From assembly GCA_019636815.1 (NCBI GenBank), contig JAHBWT010000013.1:1-60047 (forward strand): 60,047 nucleotides of DNA. Reading direction: 5' to 3'. Position numbers and translations under genes: made by a program. This stretch comes from Nitrospira sp. (GTDB taxonomy: Bacteria; Nitrospirota; Nitrospiria; Nitrospirales; Nitrospiraceae). Shown in pieces: positions 51,580 to 59,920 of the stretch; position 1 is the stretch's first letter, and each line of letters begins with the position of its first letter. Under the pieces are notes generated by a model. It ran no database searches. It had not been told where the DNA came from and saw only the letters and a program-made list of their open reading frames with translations.

Positions 51580-52281
51580 CTATCGATTGACCGCTGCGCG
51601 GGGCGTCGGTTGAACGACTGTTTCTGCGGCTGCTCGCATGGCGGCGATCGTGGCCGTATAGTCGTGCTGTGAAAAGATAGCGGATCCTGCGACGAGCGCC
51701 GTCGCGCCGGCCGCCACGATTTCCTGTGTATTGTCCACCTTCACGCCGCCGTCCACTTCAAGCAAGGCTTGGCTTTTGATTCGATCCAGCTGAGTCCGCG
51801 CCTCGACGATTTTTTTGAGCACTGATGAAATGAATGTCTGGCCACCGAATCCTGGATTCACCGACATGATCAAGACCAAGTCGACATCGCCCCAGATCTC
51901 CTGAAGTGACGAGATGGGTGTGGCGGGATTGAGCGTGACTCCGGCCTTGACCCCGCGTTCCTTAATCGACTGAATCGTCCGGTGCAGATGCGGGCAGGCT
52001 TCGACATGAACCGTCAGATAGTCCGCGCCGGCCTCAGCAAACTCTGGAATGAACGCATCGGCGTTAGTGATCATCAAGTGCACGTCCAGCGGAAGTTTGG
52101 TGACCTTTCTAAGGCTTTCCACAATGGGGGGCCCCACCGTCAAATTCGGCACGAAGTGGCCGTCCATGACATCCACATGCAGCATGTCGGCGCCGGCCCG
52201 CTCCACGGCGGCGACTTCATCTGCCAATCTGGCAAAATCAGCAGAGAGAATCGACGGAGCAATGTATATCGGATGAGGCAT
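51580..52281 (-). CDS. rpe: Ribulose-phosphate 3-epimerase
   Basis: Interconverts ribulose-5-phosphate and xylulose-5-phosphate. The TIM barrel has 233 residues, with IAPSILSADFARL, HVDVMDGHFVPNLTVGP (metal His and Asp), LDVHLMI, VNPGFGGQ and EVDGGVKVDN (catalytic Asp), ending in the phosphate loop ALVAGSAIF. The ATG at 52281 overlaps the rsmB stop (TGATG); a GTG one codon earlier is possible. It lies between translation genes; rpe next to rsmB and fmt is seen elsewhere. Confidence 0.96.
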   Translation of the reverse strand: MPHPIYIAPSILSADFARLADEVAAVERAGADMLHVDVMDGHFVPNLTVGPPIVESLRKVTKLPLDVHLMITNADAFIPEFAEAGADYLTVHVEACPHLHRTIQSIKERGVKAGVTLNPATPISSLQEIWGDVDLVLIMSVNPGFGGQTFISSVLKKIVEARTQLDRIKSQALLEVDGGVKVDNTQEIVAAGATALVAGSAIFSQHDYTATIAAMRAAAETVVQPTPRAAVNR

Positions 52282-53672
52282 CACTCGTTCTTCCGTAAAC
52301 GAACGGCGTAAAATCCGTCCATTCCAAAACTATTGCATAGAGTAGTGAGCGCCCCTCGGGCGGTCACAAATCGAAGGGCAGCAGGCGGAAGCCAGGGAGC
52401 CACAGATTCACGCGTCCATCCGTGAAAACTTTCACAAAACCGGTTCACAACCTCTTCAGTTTCTTCTGTTTCCGTAGAACACGTACTATAGACCAGCACC
52501 CCACCCGGTCGCAAGGTGCGAGCGACCGATCCAAGGATACGCACTTGAAGCGTCTGATGCCGCGTAACTGACGAATCAGATCTCCGTCCTTTCGCCTCGG
52601 GGTGGCGACGCAACACCCCCAGCCCGCTGCAGGGCGCATCGACGAGAATCCGGTCGAAGGAAGTTGGAATGTCCGGTTGATCGGCATCCCCGGCCAACAA
52701 CCTTGTCCATTGGGCAGGCTTTCTCACATCTCCGACAACCGGCATAATGCTCCGCATCCTTAGCCTGAGACAATTGTGTCGCAACAGGTCCAACCGGGAG
52801 GCCTTCTGATCAACAGCGATGATCATTCCGCGATCGCCCATGAGTTCCGCGAGATGGGTAGCCTTCCCACCTGGAGCCGCGCATGCGTCCAAGACGACCC
52901 CGCCTGGGGAAGGATCAAGAAGGGGAGGAATGAGTTGAGCCGCTTCATCCTCCACATAAAAATCCCCTGTCAGAAATCCTGGCAACGCGGTGATATCTTG
53001 GCCTTTCTCCACCATAACTCCCACCGGACTCACGGGTGTCGGATGAGCCGCTACTCCGGCCGCTTGGAGGCGCTTCAGAAATTCCTCCCGCGTCAGTCGG
53101 CAACGATTCACTCGCACGGTCACGTCCGGAACGGTGCTGGTCGCCCGGCAGGCCGATTCGGTTTGCTCCATCCCCATGCGATCCAACCAGCGCACCACCA
53201 ACCATAGAGGGATGCCGTATGTGAGGGAGAGCCACTCAGCTGGGTGAGTCACTGGATCTGGAAGGGATGGTGCTGGTATACGGATCAAATTGCGTAATAC
53301 CCCGTTCACCAACCCACTCCAATCACGCCCAAGCTGCCGTGCAGAAACTTTGGCCATTTCAACCGTTTCATTTACCGCGGCGGAAGCCGGAACTCGATCC
53401 AAAAACAGCACTTGATACGCACCGATCCTAAGCAGCATCTGGACGAGAACGGGAAGCCTGCGAAGAGGTTTGGAAAGAACCGTGCCGAGTCGCCAATCGA
53501 TCGGTTCCTGCCGCCGCAAGACTCCGTACACCAACTCCATCACCAGCGAGCGATCACGAGACTGGGTTATCGAGCTGGTTTGCCGATCAATCAGTTCATC
53601 GAGAGGACGATCTGTCTGTTGGCTTGCGAGAAGGATGCGAAGTGCGACCAATCGTGGTGATGGTTCCGGCAC
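52281..53672 (-). CDS. rsmB: 16S rRNA m5C967 methyltransferase
   Basis: Methylates C967 of 16S rRNA with SAM. The 463 residues begin with a NusB-like RNA-binding domain (RLVALRILLASQQTDRPLDELIDRQ to about residue 150) and continue with the Rossmann methyltransferase. The latter has DACAAPGGKATHLAELM, AVDQKASRLDLLRHN, DAPCSGLGVLRRHPE (with the catalytic Cys in PC) and VYSTCSTE with the second Cys. Length and both Cys residues are normal. It lies in the classic fmt-rsmB arrangement, 73 bases after fmt. Confidence 0.95.
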   Translation of the reverse strand: MPEPSPRLVALRILLASQQTDRPLDELIDRQTSSITQSRDRSLVMELVYGVLRRQEPIDWRLGTVLSKPLRRLPVLVQMLLRIGAYQVLFLDRVPASAAVNETVEMAKVSARQLGRDWSGLVNGVLRNLIRIPAPSLPDPVTHPAEWLSLTYGIPLWLVVRWLDRMGMEQTESACRATSTVPDVTVRVNRCRLTREEFLKRLQAAGVAAHPTPVSPVGVMVEKGQDITALPGFLTGDFYVEDEAAQLIPPLLDPSPGGVVLDACAAPGGKATHLAELMGDRGMIIAVDQKASRLDLLRHNCLRLRMRSIMPVVGDVRKPAQWTRLLAGDADQPDIPTSFDRILVDAPCSGLGVLRRHPEAKGRRSDSSVTRHQTLQVRILGSVARTLRPGGVLVYSTCSTETEETEEVVNRFCESFHGWTRESVAPWLPPAALRFVTARGALTTLCNSFGMDGFYAVRLRKNE

Positions 53673-53745
53673 AGAAGTTCCTAGATGGCAGTCGCCCGAG
53701 GTCGTCAGAGAAGAGGCACCGTTTCAAACAGATGGAGCGTCAAGA

Positions 53746-54687
53746 TCACACATTCCGTACACCCAGTTGCCGACCGGGGGAGACTTTATGCCCTGCCAGA
53801 AATTGGCTGACGGGCATTCGTTTCGAATTAGCGGTCTGGATTTCTCGTAAATCGAGCATGCCTTCGCCGGTTGCTACTAGAATGGACTGCTTGTCTACGG
53901 CAACGATCGTTCCCGGCTTGTCGCTCGTTGCCGCTCTGGTCGCGACTGCTTTCCAGATGTTCCACCGTTCCTCACCGAAAAACGTATAGGCCCCCGGCCA
54001 GGGAGACAGTCCTCGCACTCGGTTGGCTAACGACGGTGCACTCATCGTCCAATCGATCAGACCATCTTCTTTTTTCAAGAGCGGCGCCAGAGTTGCTTGC
54101 CCATCGTCTTGCTTCTTCGGTGTCAACGTCCCGGCTTTCAATTGTGCTATCGTCTCGACAAGCAGCCGCCCACCCAATTCCGCGAGACGCGGCACCAACG
54201 TCCCAGCCGTATCGTCAGGCATGATCGCCATCCTCTCTTGCAGCAGCATTGGACCGGTATCCATTCCTTCGTCCATCAACATCGTCGTAATGCCAGTTTC
54301 CGTTTCGCCATTGATGACGGCCCATTGGACCGGAGCTGCACCTCGATATTTCGGCAACAGTGAGCCATGCACATTCACGCAGCCCATCGGAGGGAGATGA
54401 AGAATCGGCGTATGCAAAATACGTCCGTACGCAGCAACAGCGATCAGATCGGGTTGCCAGGATGACAGGGCTTGCAAAAACTCCGGTGTACGAATCTTCA
54501 GCGGCTGCAGGACAGGAATACCGGCGCGCTCCGCAACAAGCTTCACCGGCGGAGCGACGAGCTGCTGTCCTCTGCCTTTGGGTCGATCCGGCTGTGACAC
54601 CACACCGACCACTTGATCATCAGATCGAAGTAGGGCTTCGAGCGACGGTACGGCAAATTCTGGTGTTCCCATGAAGACAATGCGCAT
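53746..54687 (-). CDS. fmt: Methionyl-tRNA formyltransferase
   Basis: Formylates the methionyl group of initiator tRNA using 10-formyltetrahydrofolate. The 313-residue protein has MRIVFMGTPEFAVPSLEALL, QPDRPKGRGQQLVAPPVK (the tRNA-facing loop), HGSLLPKYRGAAPVQWAVINGE (catalytic His/Asn segment), MDEGMDTGPML and DGLIDW. The C-terminal OB domain is present. Deformylase (def), often next to fmt, is not in this window. The initiator tRNA gene lies 87 bases away on the opposite strand. Confidence 0.96.
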   Translation of the reverse strand: MRIVFMGTPEFAVPSLEALLRSDDQVVGVVSQPDRPKGRGQQLVAPPVKLVAERAGIPVLQPLKIRTPEFLQALSSWQPDLIAVAAYGRILHTPILHLPPMGCVNVHGSLLPKYRGAAPVQWAVINGETETGITTMLMDEGMDTGPMLLQERMAIMPDDTAGTLVPRLAELGGRLLVETIAQLKAGTLTPKKQDDGQATLAPLLKKEDGLIDWTMSAPSLANRVRGLSPWPGAYTFFGEERWNIWKAVATRAATSDKPGTIVAVDKQSILVATGEGMLDLREIQTANSKRMPVSQFLAGHKVSPGRQLGVRNV

Positions 54688-54739
54688 GCTTTGGCTTTAG
54701 CATCGTGGTCATAAGAAAGCAATCGTGGGATACCGTACC

Positions 54740-54768
54740 TTGACTTGCTGTTCAGCGCTTTGTTAGCA
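54740..54768 (+). promoter_or_regulatory. Promoter of tRNA-fMet
   Basis: TTGACT (54740-54745), a 17-base spacer and TTAGCA (54763-54768). Transcription would begin at about the first base of the mature tRNA (54775). Confidence 0.6.
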
Positions 54769-54774
54769 TCCCAC

Positions 54775-54851
<77 letters not shown>

Positions 54852-54853
54852 AA

Positions 54854-55192
54854 GTTCGTCTTATTTTTCCCCAGCCACCTGATTCAACACCAGCCGCCGC
54901 AACGGACTTGTCCGTTCGAAACCCGCCACAACGTAAAAGTCTGGTCCACAGACCTAAAGGCATGGGGTGCGTCCTTTTTCCGTGACGCTTGGGGGGTATA
55001 TATTGAGGCCGCGCGAACCGGGGAGAAAGCCGATTCATCGGATGGCCTACCCGTGCGACCTCGAAGAGGACTATAGCGCCGACACCCGTTAAAGGGAAAG
55101 GGGCGTGTTTTGCTTTTCTTTACTTTCGGTCTCCGATAACATTACCGAGCTTCCCGCCTCTGTTGCTCCAGAAATGTCTTGGCTCGTAGAAT
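54854..55192. other. Island left flank, no gene recognised
   Basis: 339 bases between the att-like site and the ImmA gene. A minus-strand frame overlapping the tRNA is an antisense artefact. GCGTC and GACGC around 54970 could form a short hairpin. The promoter of the ImmA-PIN pair should be here, but none is convincing. Confidence 0.4.
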
Positions 55193-56398
55193 ATGCCCGA
55201 TATGGTCAAAGCATTAGTTAAAGGTTCCCTGTTAGTCTGGGCCAGAAAGAGCGCAGGTCTCACGACGGCTCAAGTCGCGACAAAACTCAAGACCTCGAAC
55301 GAAACCATTGAACAATGGGAAGCCGATGAGAGCAAGCCTTCCATAGGCCAGCTGCGCAAGCTTAGTGAAATTTATAAACGACCGCTTGCCGTGTTTTATC
55401 TTCAGGAACCTCCTCTTGATTTCCAAGCCATGCGCGATTTCCGACGACGAGGCGATGAGAACACGCCGGAATTGTCGCCTAAGCTTCGATACGAAATACG
55501 ACAGGCTGAGGAAAGACGGGAGGCCGCAATGGAATTGCTCGATGCCTTGGAGGAAACGGCAGAACCATTTTCTGCGACTGCCTTCTTGGCCAATGATCCG
55601 GAAGCGACGGCCCAGACAGTCCGGGACTTCCTGGGCGTCAAGTTTTCGGATCAGCTGCATTGGAAAAAGAATCCCTACGACTCGTTCAATAATTGGAAGC
55701 AGGCAATAGAACAAGCTGGATTGCTCGTTTTCCAGGCTACGGATATTGATCCGCAAGAAGCGGCTGGATTTTCCCTAAAACATAAAACGCTGCCCGTTAT
55801 TGCTGTCAACATTAAGGACTCACCAAATGCTCGAACCTTCACATTGCTTCATGAATTCACACACGTGATGCTTCATCAAAATTCATTATGCAATGAGTTG
55901 GGGCGCGAAGGGAAAAGGGACCGGGACTCGGAAAAGATAGAGGTTTTTTGCAATCATGTGGCCGGGGCGATCTTGATACCGAAGCACCTCTTGCTACAAG
56001 AACAGATCGTTAGCCAGCACCCCCCAAGTCCAGAATGGGAGGAATCGAGTTTGGAATGGCTGGGTTCGCGATTCGGAACGAGCAAGGAGACGGTATTGAG
56101 ACGGTTGCTGATCGTAGGGAGAACGAATAAAGATTTTTATCGGACAAAACGAGAGCAATACCAGAAGGAATGGGAGGAGACGCAGAAGAAGAAGGACAAG
56201 GGCGGCTTCGCTCCCCCTCACCAAATGGCGATTAGCAGCGGGGGAAGGAAATTTTTAGACATCGTCCTCCGCAGCTATTACCGAAAGAAAATCACGTTAA
56301 GCGACGTCTCAAGTCTCATTGGAGTACGACTGAAACATCTGCCAAAAATCGAACGAGCAATTCTTGGAAGGCCGGTAACTGCCGTGCATGGCTCGTGA
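55193..56398 (+). CDS. XRE-HTH/ImmA-IrrE metallopeptidase
   Basis: 401 residues combining an N-terminal XRE-type helix-turn-helix (residues ~14-65, with LTTAQVATKLKTSNETIEQWE) and a zinc-peptidase domain of the ImmA/IrrE family with HEFTH at about residues 219-223 and a downstream Glu in the EVFCNHVAGAILIP segment. Family members bind DNA and cleave a partner repressor, or serve as antitoxin-like parts. The stop overlaps the next start by 4 bases (GTGA), and HTH-ImmA plus DUF4411 is a recurrent toxin-antitoxin-like pairing. The substrate is unknown. Codon use is more AT-rich than the neighbours. Confidence 0.9.
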   Translation: MPDMVKALVKGSLLVWARKSAGLTTAQVATKLKTSNETIEQWEADESKPSIGQLRKLSEIYKRPLAVFYLQEPPLDFQAMRDFRRRGDENTPELSPKLRYEIRQAEERREAAMELLDALEETAEPFSATAFLANDPEATAQTVRDFLGVKFSDQLHWKKNPYDSFNNWKQAIEQAGLLVFQATDIDPQEAAGFSLKHKTLPVIAVNIKDSPNARTFTLLHEFTHVMLHQNSLCNELGREGKRDRDSEKIEVFCNHVAGAILIPKHLLLQEQIVSQHPPSPEWEESSLEWLGSRFGTSKETVLRRLLIVGRTNKDFYRTKREQYQKEWEETQKKKDKGGFAPPHQMAISSGGRKFLDIVLRSYYRKKITLSDVSSLIGVRLKHLPKIERAILGRPVTAVHGS

Positions 56399-56856
56399 GA
56401 TACTGCATTGATACGAGTTCGATCCTTCATGCCTGGATAGAGGCATACCCTCCGACTAATTTCCCTCCGGTCTGGGACAAACTTAATGACTTCATTTCGA
56501 AAGGCAAAATCATCTCTTCTGAGGAAGTCCTTCGGGAGCTAAAGAAGAAACATGATCCGGCCTACGAATGGGCCAAGGGGCACCCCGGCTTATTTCTGCC
56601 GCTTGACGATCCAACTCAAATTTTGGTCGCAGAGATACTGTCGAAATATAAACGACTGGTGGATACAAGAAAAGGGAGGCTCGGTGCTGATCCCTTCGTC
56701 ATTGCAGTTGCCAAATTGCAAAATGCGACGTTGGTCACAAATGAAGCTCTGACGAACAATATTAAGAAACCGAACATCCCTGATGTTTGTGACGCTATGG
56801 GAATCCCTTCCAAGAACATTTTGCAGTTGATTCAAGCTGAAGGCTGGGTTTTCTAG
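56395..56856 (+). CDS. DUF4411/PIN-like protein, probable toxin partner
   Basis: 153 residues with a GTG start overlapping the ImmA gene's TGA. The N-terminus CIDTSSILHAWIEAYPP, SSEEVLRELKKKHDP, LGADPFVIAVAKLQNATLVTNEA and the C-terminal KNILQLIQAEGWVF match the DUF4411 family. Conserved acidic residues at the same places as PIN RNases (D near residue 5, E in SSEEVLREL, D in GADPF) suggest a ribonuclease fold. As second gene of an overlapping pair it probably is the toxin, with the ImmA protein as regulator or antidote; that is inferred from family and arrangement. Confidence 0.85.
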   Translation: MRYCIDTSSILHAWIEAYPPTNFPPVWDKLNDFISKGKIISSEEVLRELKKKHDPAYEWAKGHPGLFLPLDDPTQILVAEILSKYKRLVDTRKGRLGADPFVIAVAKLQNATLVTNEALTNNIKKPNIPDVCDAMGIPSKNILQLIQAEGWVF

Positions 56857-56883
56857 CTCTCTCTCCGAACAACCAATTAAATC

Positions 56884-56938
56884 GGGAATTCACGCCACCA
56901 ACGCGATGGTCACCGATGGGTTAAATCATGACCGAATC
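56884..56938 (+). repeat. Island direct repeat, copy 1
   Basis: Begins CGGGAATTCACGCC and ends GACCGAATC, about 55 bp. It matches 58074-58131 in the same orientation with about eight differences including a 3-base gap. The copies flank the nuclease gene at 57139. Confidence 0.8.
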
Positions 56939-57138
56939 AACAGAAGGAGGCTTTATGGCTACGTCGGTGGCGTTCCTGTCCAGGTCGCAAGTCCCTCTAC
57001 GTTCGCAGCCCTCCAACGAAGCTATCTTGACAACTTTCCAACAGTGGGCCTAGGGTACCCGCTCCGTTCGGCTTTATTTTGAAACGTCGTAGGTAACCGC
57101 TCTCATACAAGTGAGCCACCATTGAGGAGAACCGTACA

Positions 57139-57930
57139 ATGGATTCACACGCAGAGCCACGAGGGCTGACTGCCGCAGAACGGTTATCAGTCACCAAGGT
57201 GTTCATTGAAAGAATGACGGAGCTGACCCTACGCCATCTTGAGGAAGATTTGAAATTGATGCCAGCCCTGAACAGTCTCGATGTGATGTACAAGCAATCT
57301 TATTGGAAACAGTTTGCACACTCCCTGGGAGAGGCAGGTACAAAATTAGAAGAAACAGCTAAAGCCAGTGTCAATGATGAGGAAAAGTGGAATCTTATTC
57401 TTGAAGTATATGGTCATCTGTTCCCCGATCTGCCATCCACGGCCATGAGACAAGATGTCAAGGCGAGATTGGACTGGTTAAAACGCCGGATTGCGAAAGA
57501 ATTCGAAGTAGAGTTCACACGTCTGATTAACGCAAACACCATCTCGTCACCTATCGAACAAATCTTTCTGCTTGAGTGGAAATTTGCAGGCCTCGATAAG
57601 AAGTTGGATGTTCACCTCTCCCCACATGAACCTATACAAACGGATATCGGCTCCTATGCTGTAGACTTCCTGATTGTTCCGAAAGACCACACACTTCAGA
57701 CAGTGAAGATAGCCATTGAACTTGATGGACATGAGTTCCACGAGAAGACGAAAGATCAAGTTCGCAAAGACAAGGTGAGAGAGCGAGCTATCGTACAACA
57801 GGGCGTAACAGTGCTCCGGTTCTCCGGTTCCGAGGTTGTTCGGAATGGTCGAGGGTGTGTGGAGGAAGTGGAGAAGTTCTTACGAAAGAGGCCTCAACCG
57901 CCTCTCGTTCCCACCACCACGACCGGCTAA
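57139..57930 (+). CDS. PD-(D/E)XK (DUF559/Vsr-like) nuclease-domain protein
   Basis: 263 residues. The N-terminal ~120 residues are helical (SVTKVFIERMTELTLRHLEEDLKLM) without a recognised fold. From about residue 135 comes a DUF559/DUF2726-like endonuclease domain: SPIEQIFLLEWKF (Glu in the helix), SYAVDFLIV (catalytic Asp), VKIAIELDGHEFHEK (ExD/K-like metal site), and QGVTVLRFSGSEVVRNG as the last strands. Such domains cut DNA at specific or damaged sites. No methyltransferase or partner helicase is beside it. It lies between the two island repeats, so it may be a separately inserted cassette. Confidence 0.82.
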   Translation: MDSHAEPRGLTAAERLSVTKVFIERMTELTLRHLEEDLKLMPALNSLDVMYKQSYWKQFAHSLGEAGTKLEETAKASVNDEEKWNLILEVYGHLFPDLPSTAMRQDVKARLDWLKRRIAKEFEVEFTRLINANTISSPIEQIFLLEWKFAGLDKKLDVHLSPHEPIQTDIGSYAVDFLIVPKDHTLQTVKIAIELDGHEFHEKTKDQVRKDKVRERAIVQQGVTVLRFSGSEVVRNGRGCVEEVEKFLRKRPQPPLVPTTTTG

Positions 57931-58073
57931 GCTAGGGATACAACTAATCTGAGAAGGGATCGAACTTGGTCTCAACACCAGTCTCCCTGCTGCCTTCAGG
58001 CTTATCAATCCCTCGTGGCAGACCGGACATAGGGTGGCGACGGGACTCTTAATCAGCGTGCCAAAAAAATAAG

Positions 58074-58131
58074 CGGGAATTCACGCCCCACCAAGGCAAT
58101 GGTCACCGTAGGATTAAATCGTGACCGAATC
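58074..58131 (+). repeat. Island direct repeat, copy 2
   Basis: About 58 bp, the partner of 56884-56938 (CGGGAATTCACGCC...GACCGAATC). It ends only 2 bases before the right att-like site. Confidence 0.8.
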
Positions 58132-58133
58132 GC

Positions 58134-58148
58134 CTCCCCGCAACCAAA
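58134..58148 (+). repeat. att-like repeat, right copy
   Basis: CTCCCCGCAACCAAA, identical to the end of the tRNA-fMet gene. It encodes no tRNA itself, so it is a duplicated 3' end as left by integration. Confidence 0.75.
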
Positions 58149-58498
58149 TCTTCGTTGTTTGTCCACTCTGTCCCAATTGATCGGAAGTCCAAACTGACCC
58201 ACGATTCGTGTGTGGTATGGGTATCTTCACCAAACTATCGACGCGATCGGGGCGAGACTCGTCAGAACCGCAACATAGCGCCCCTCAAAGGATGACGCTC
58301 TAAGGCAGAAGTAAAATGACGGCTGAGGCGGTCTTTGACGAGAGGAGCGGATCGATGAAGTGATCGACATTCCCACAAAAGCCGATCGTCTCGGCCCTCC
58401 GGCAAACCGAGTCGGGCCTCTGATCAACGATCAGTGTCAATAATAAAGCATCACTGAGCCACCCATAGTGAAGAGTTCCGCAGCCACTTCGCGTACAT

Positions 58499-59617
58499 CT
58501 ATTCGGGCTGAAAGATCGTCATGATGGATGGGAAGGAGCGATCTGTCTTGTAGAGCGCGACAAGCGAGTTGAACTCCTTAATCGCACTGTTCTTCGTTCT
58601 AAGGGCCTTGAGCCGTTCAACAAATGCATTGGCCTCTTTCATGGGGTTAGCATGGTTGTCCTTCAGCAGACCAGGTGCAAAGTCTTTAATGATAAGGATG
58701 GTTGGCCCAATATGGTCTTCCCCTCTGAATGCTTCTTTGACAAAGTGGCTCACCAAGGCACAGAACATGTCCCGCGAGATATAGCCAGCCTCTGGTCGCC
58801 TTGGGCCTGGTTTAGGGGTGCCGGAATAGACTTGCGCCGTGTCTTTAGTCTCTTCGGCAAAAACATCCACGAAACCGTCGATAATTTCGGCGAGTGTCTT
58901 CCGATGATGCCGCTTATGTTCGAAGGCTGGTGTGCAGACTTCGTTCACCTCTAAGGTGTAATCGAACGTTAAGCCCTTCACTAACTTTTGGATCTTGAGC
59001 AATTGCTTTACATCGGGCTCTGACGTTCGCCATAGGGCTTCCCGCGCTTGTTCCTGGCGAATATTACGCTCCTCCCGTTCATCAACGTGTTCTCCCGCCG
59101 TTTTTTCAAGCTCGGAACGGTCGGCATCCCACAGCAGTAGTCCGAGCAGTGCATACGCGGCGTCGGTGGATTGGCATTGATCCTGGCACACCTCCTTGAG
59201 CGACTCGGATTTGATCAGGTTTTCATAGAAGCCTAAGAACCAGTTATCCCATATTGCGTCACTCCATCGCTCTCTCGCCTTCCAGATGGCCCATTCGACA
59301 TACTCAAGAGGAGAGCAGTCCTCCGGAGGGATTTGCCGTCCGCTGATAGGAACACTGTGGGGATGTCTCTGCCTGAAGAGTGTATATGCTGCTTCAAATC
59401 TCGAAGAGGTTTCATTCGAAGCGCCCTGACCATTTTTCGAAGGCGGTCGCCTGACTTCGAACTGCAAGGAAATCGACGGGTGACCTGAACGGCTGTAGAC
59501 GGATCTAAGTGGAGAATTCTTCAGCCTTTTAAGCCGAGCCGCGTCGGCAGCATGGCGGGTATGGCTCGTTCCTGGCTTGGCGCGACCTCTTATTTTGGTT
59601 ATTCGACGCGTCTTCAT
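58499..59617 (-). CDS. Hypothetical protein, 372 aa
   Basis: A long open frame with protein-like composition. The basic N-terminus (MKTRRITKIRGRAKPG) precedes a low-complexity Arg/Ser segment. The central part has helical, Trp-rich stretches (SPLEYVEWAIWKARERWSDAIWDNWFLGFYENL), and the second half has HKRHHRKTLAEIIDGFVDVF and FCALVSHFVKEAF. No catalytic motif or membrane segment is seen and no family is recognised. It lies between the island's right att site and a third att-like sequence, so it may be accessory DNA too. Confidence 0.68.
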   Translation of the reverse strand: MKTRRITKIRGRAKPGTSHTRHAADAARLKRLKNSPLRSVYSRSGHPSISLQFEVRRPPSKNGQGASNETSSRFEAAYTLFRQRHPHSVPISGRQIPPEDCSPLEYVEWAIWKARERWSDAIWDNWFLGFYENLIKSESLKEVCQDQCQSTDAAYALLGLLLWDADRSELEKTAGEHVDEREERNIRQEQAREALWRTSEPDVKQLLKIQKLVKGLTFDYTLEVNEVCTPAFEHKRHHRKTLAEIIDGFVDVFAEETKDTAQVYSGTPKPGPRRPEAGYISRDMFCALVSHFVKEAFRGEDHIGPTILIIKDFAPGLLKDNHANPMKEANAFVERLKALRTKNSAIKEFNSLVALYKTDRSFPSIMTIFQPE

Positions 59618-59681
59618 GCCTCCACCGCAACCCCCTCTAAGATCAAATGAAACTCACAGGACCAAGGACGGCAGACGGCTT

Positions 59682-59695
59682 TCCCCGCAATCAAA
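59682..59695 (+). repeat. Third, imperfect att-like sequence
   Basis: TCCCCGCAATCAAA, 13 of 14 identical to the att core (T for C at one position). It could mark the far end of a second, tandem insertion from 58148 to here, or be chance. It overlaps the stop of the next minus-strand frame. Confidence 0.35.
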
Positions 59696-59894
59696 CCCAT
59701 TCCTTCGTATCCCAATAACTTGCAAGAACCTCTTTCGGTGACGCTCCCGTTCCTACTGCGAGAAAAGCGATAGCTTCGCCAGCATTGAGCTCCCAATTGG
59801 CTGTCTGAGGCTCATCTAAAGCAATGGTGACAGAAGGAAATACCTGAGACAGACACGACACGGCCCGGAACCACTTGTCGTAGTTCCGGGCCAA
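59691..59894 (-). CDS. Small hypothetical protein
   Basis: A 67-residue frame starting with TTG at 59894, 26 bases after the stop of the right-edge gene on the same strand. It reads MARNYDKWFRAVSCLSQVFP, then SVTIALDEPQTANWELNAGE and AIAFLAVGTGASPKEVLASYW. The composition is protein-like and acidic. The start codon is uncertain because the GAGG just before it is too close. No family is recognised. It may be the last gene of the operon entering from the right. Confidence 0.45.
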   Translation of the reverse strand: MARNYDKWFRAVSCLSQVFPSVTIALDEPQTANWELNAGEAIAFLAVGTGASPKEVLASYWDTKEWV

Positions 59895-59920
59895 ATCCTC
59901 ATCCGACTACCAACTCCGGC

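Larger units (their letters stand above)
57931..58498. other. Island right end and flank, no gene
   Basis: 568 bases with the second island repeat (58074-58131) and the right att-like site (58134-58148), listed separately. The 350 bases after the att site show no recognised gene. A minus-strand frame at 58227-58427 has no family resemblance or ribosome site and was not called. Confidence 0.45.

Noticed and set aside
58227..58427. Minus-strand 66-codon frame right of the island
   Set aside because: No ribosome site, no motif, and compositional bias only.
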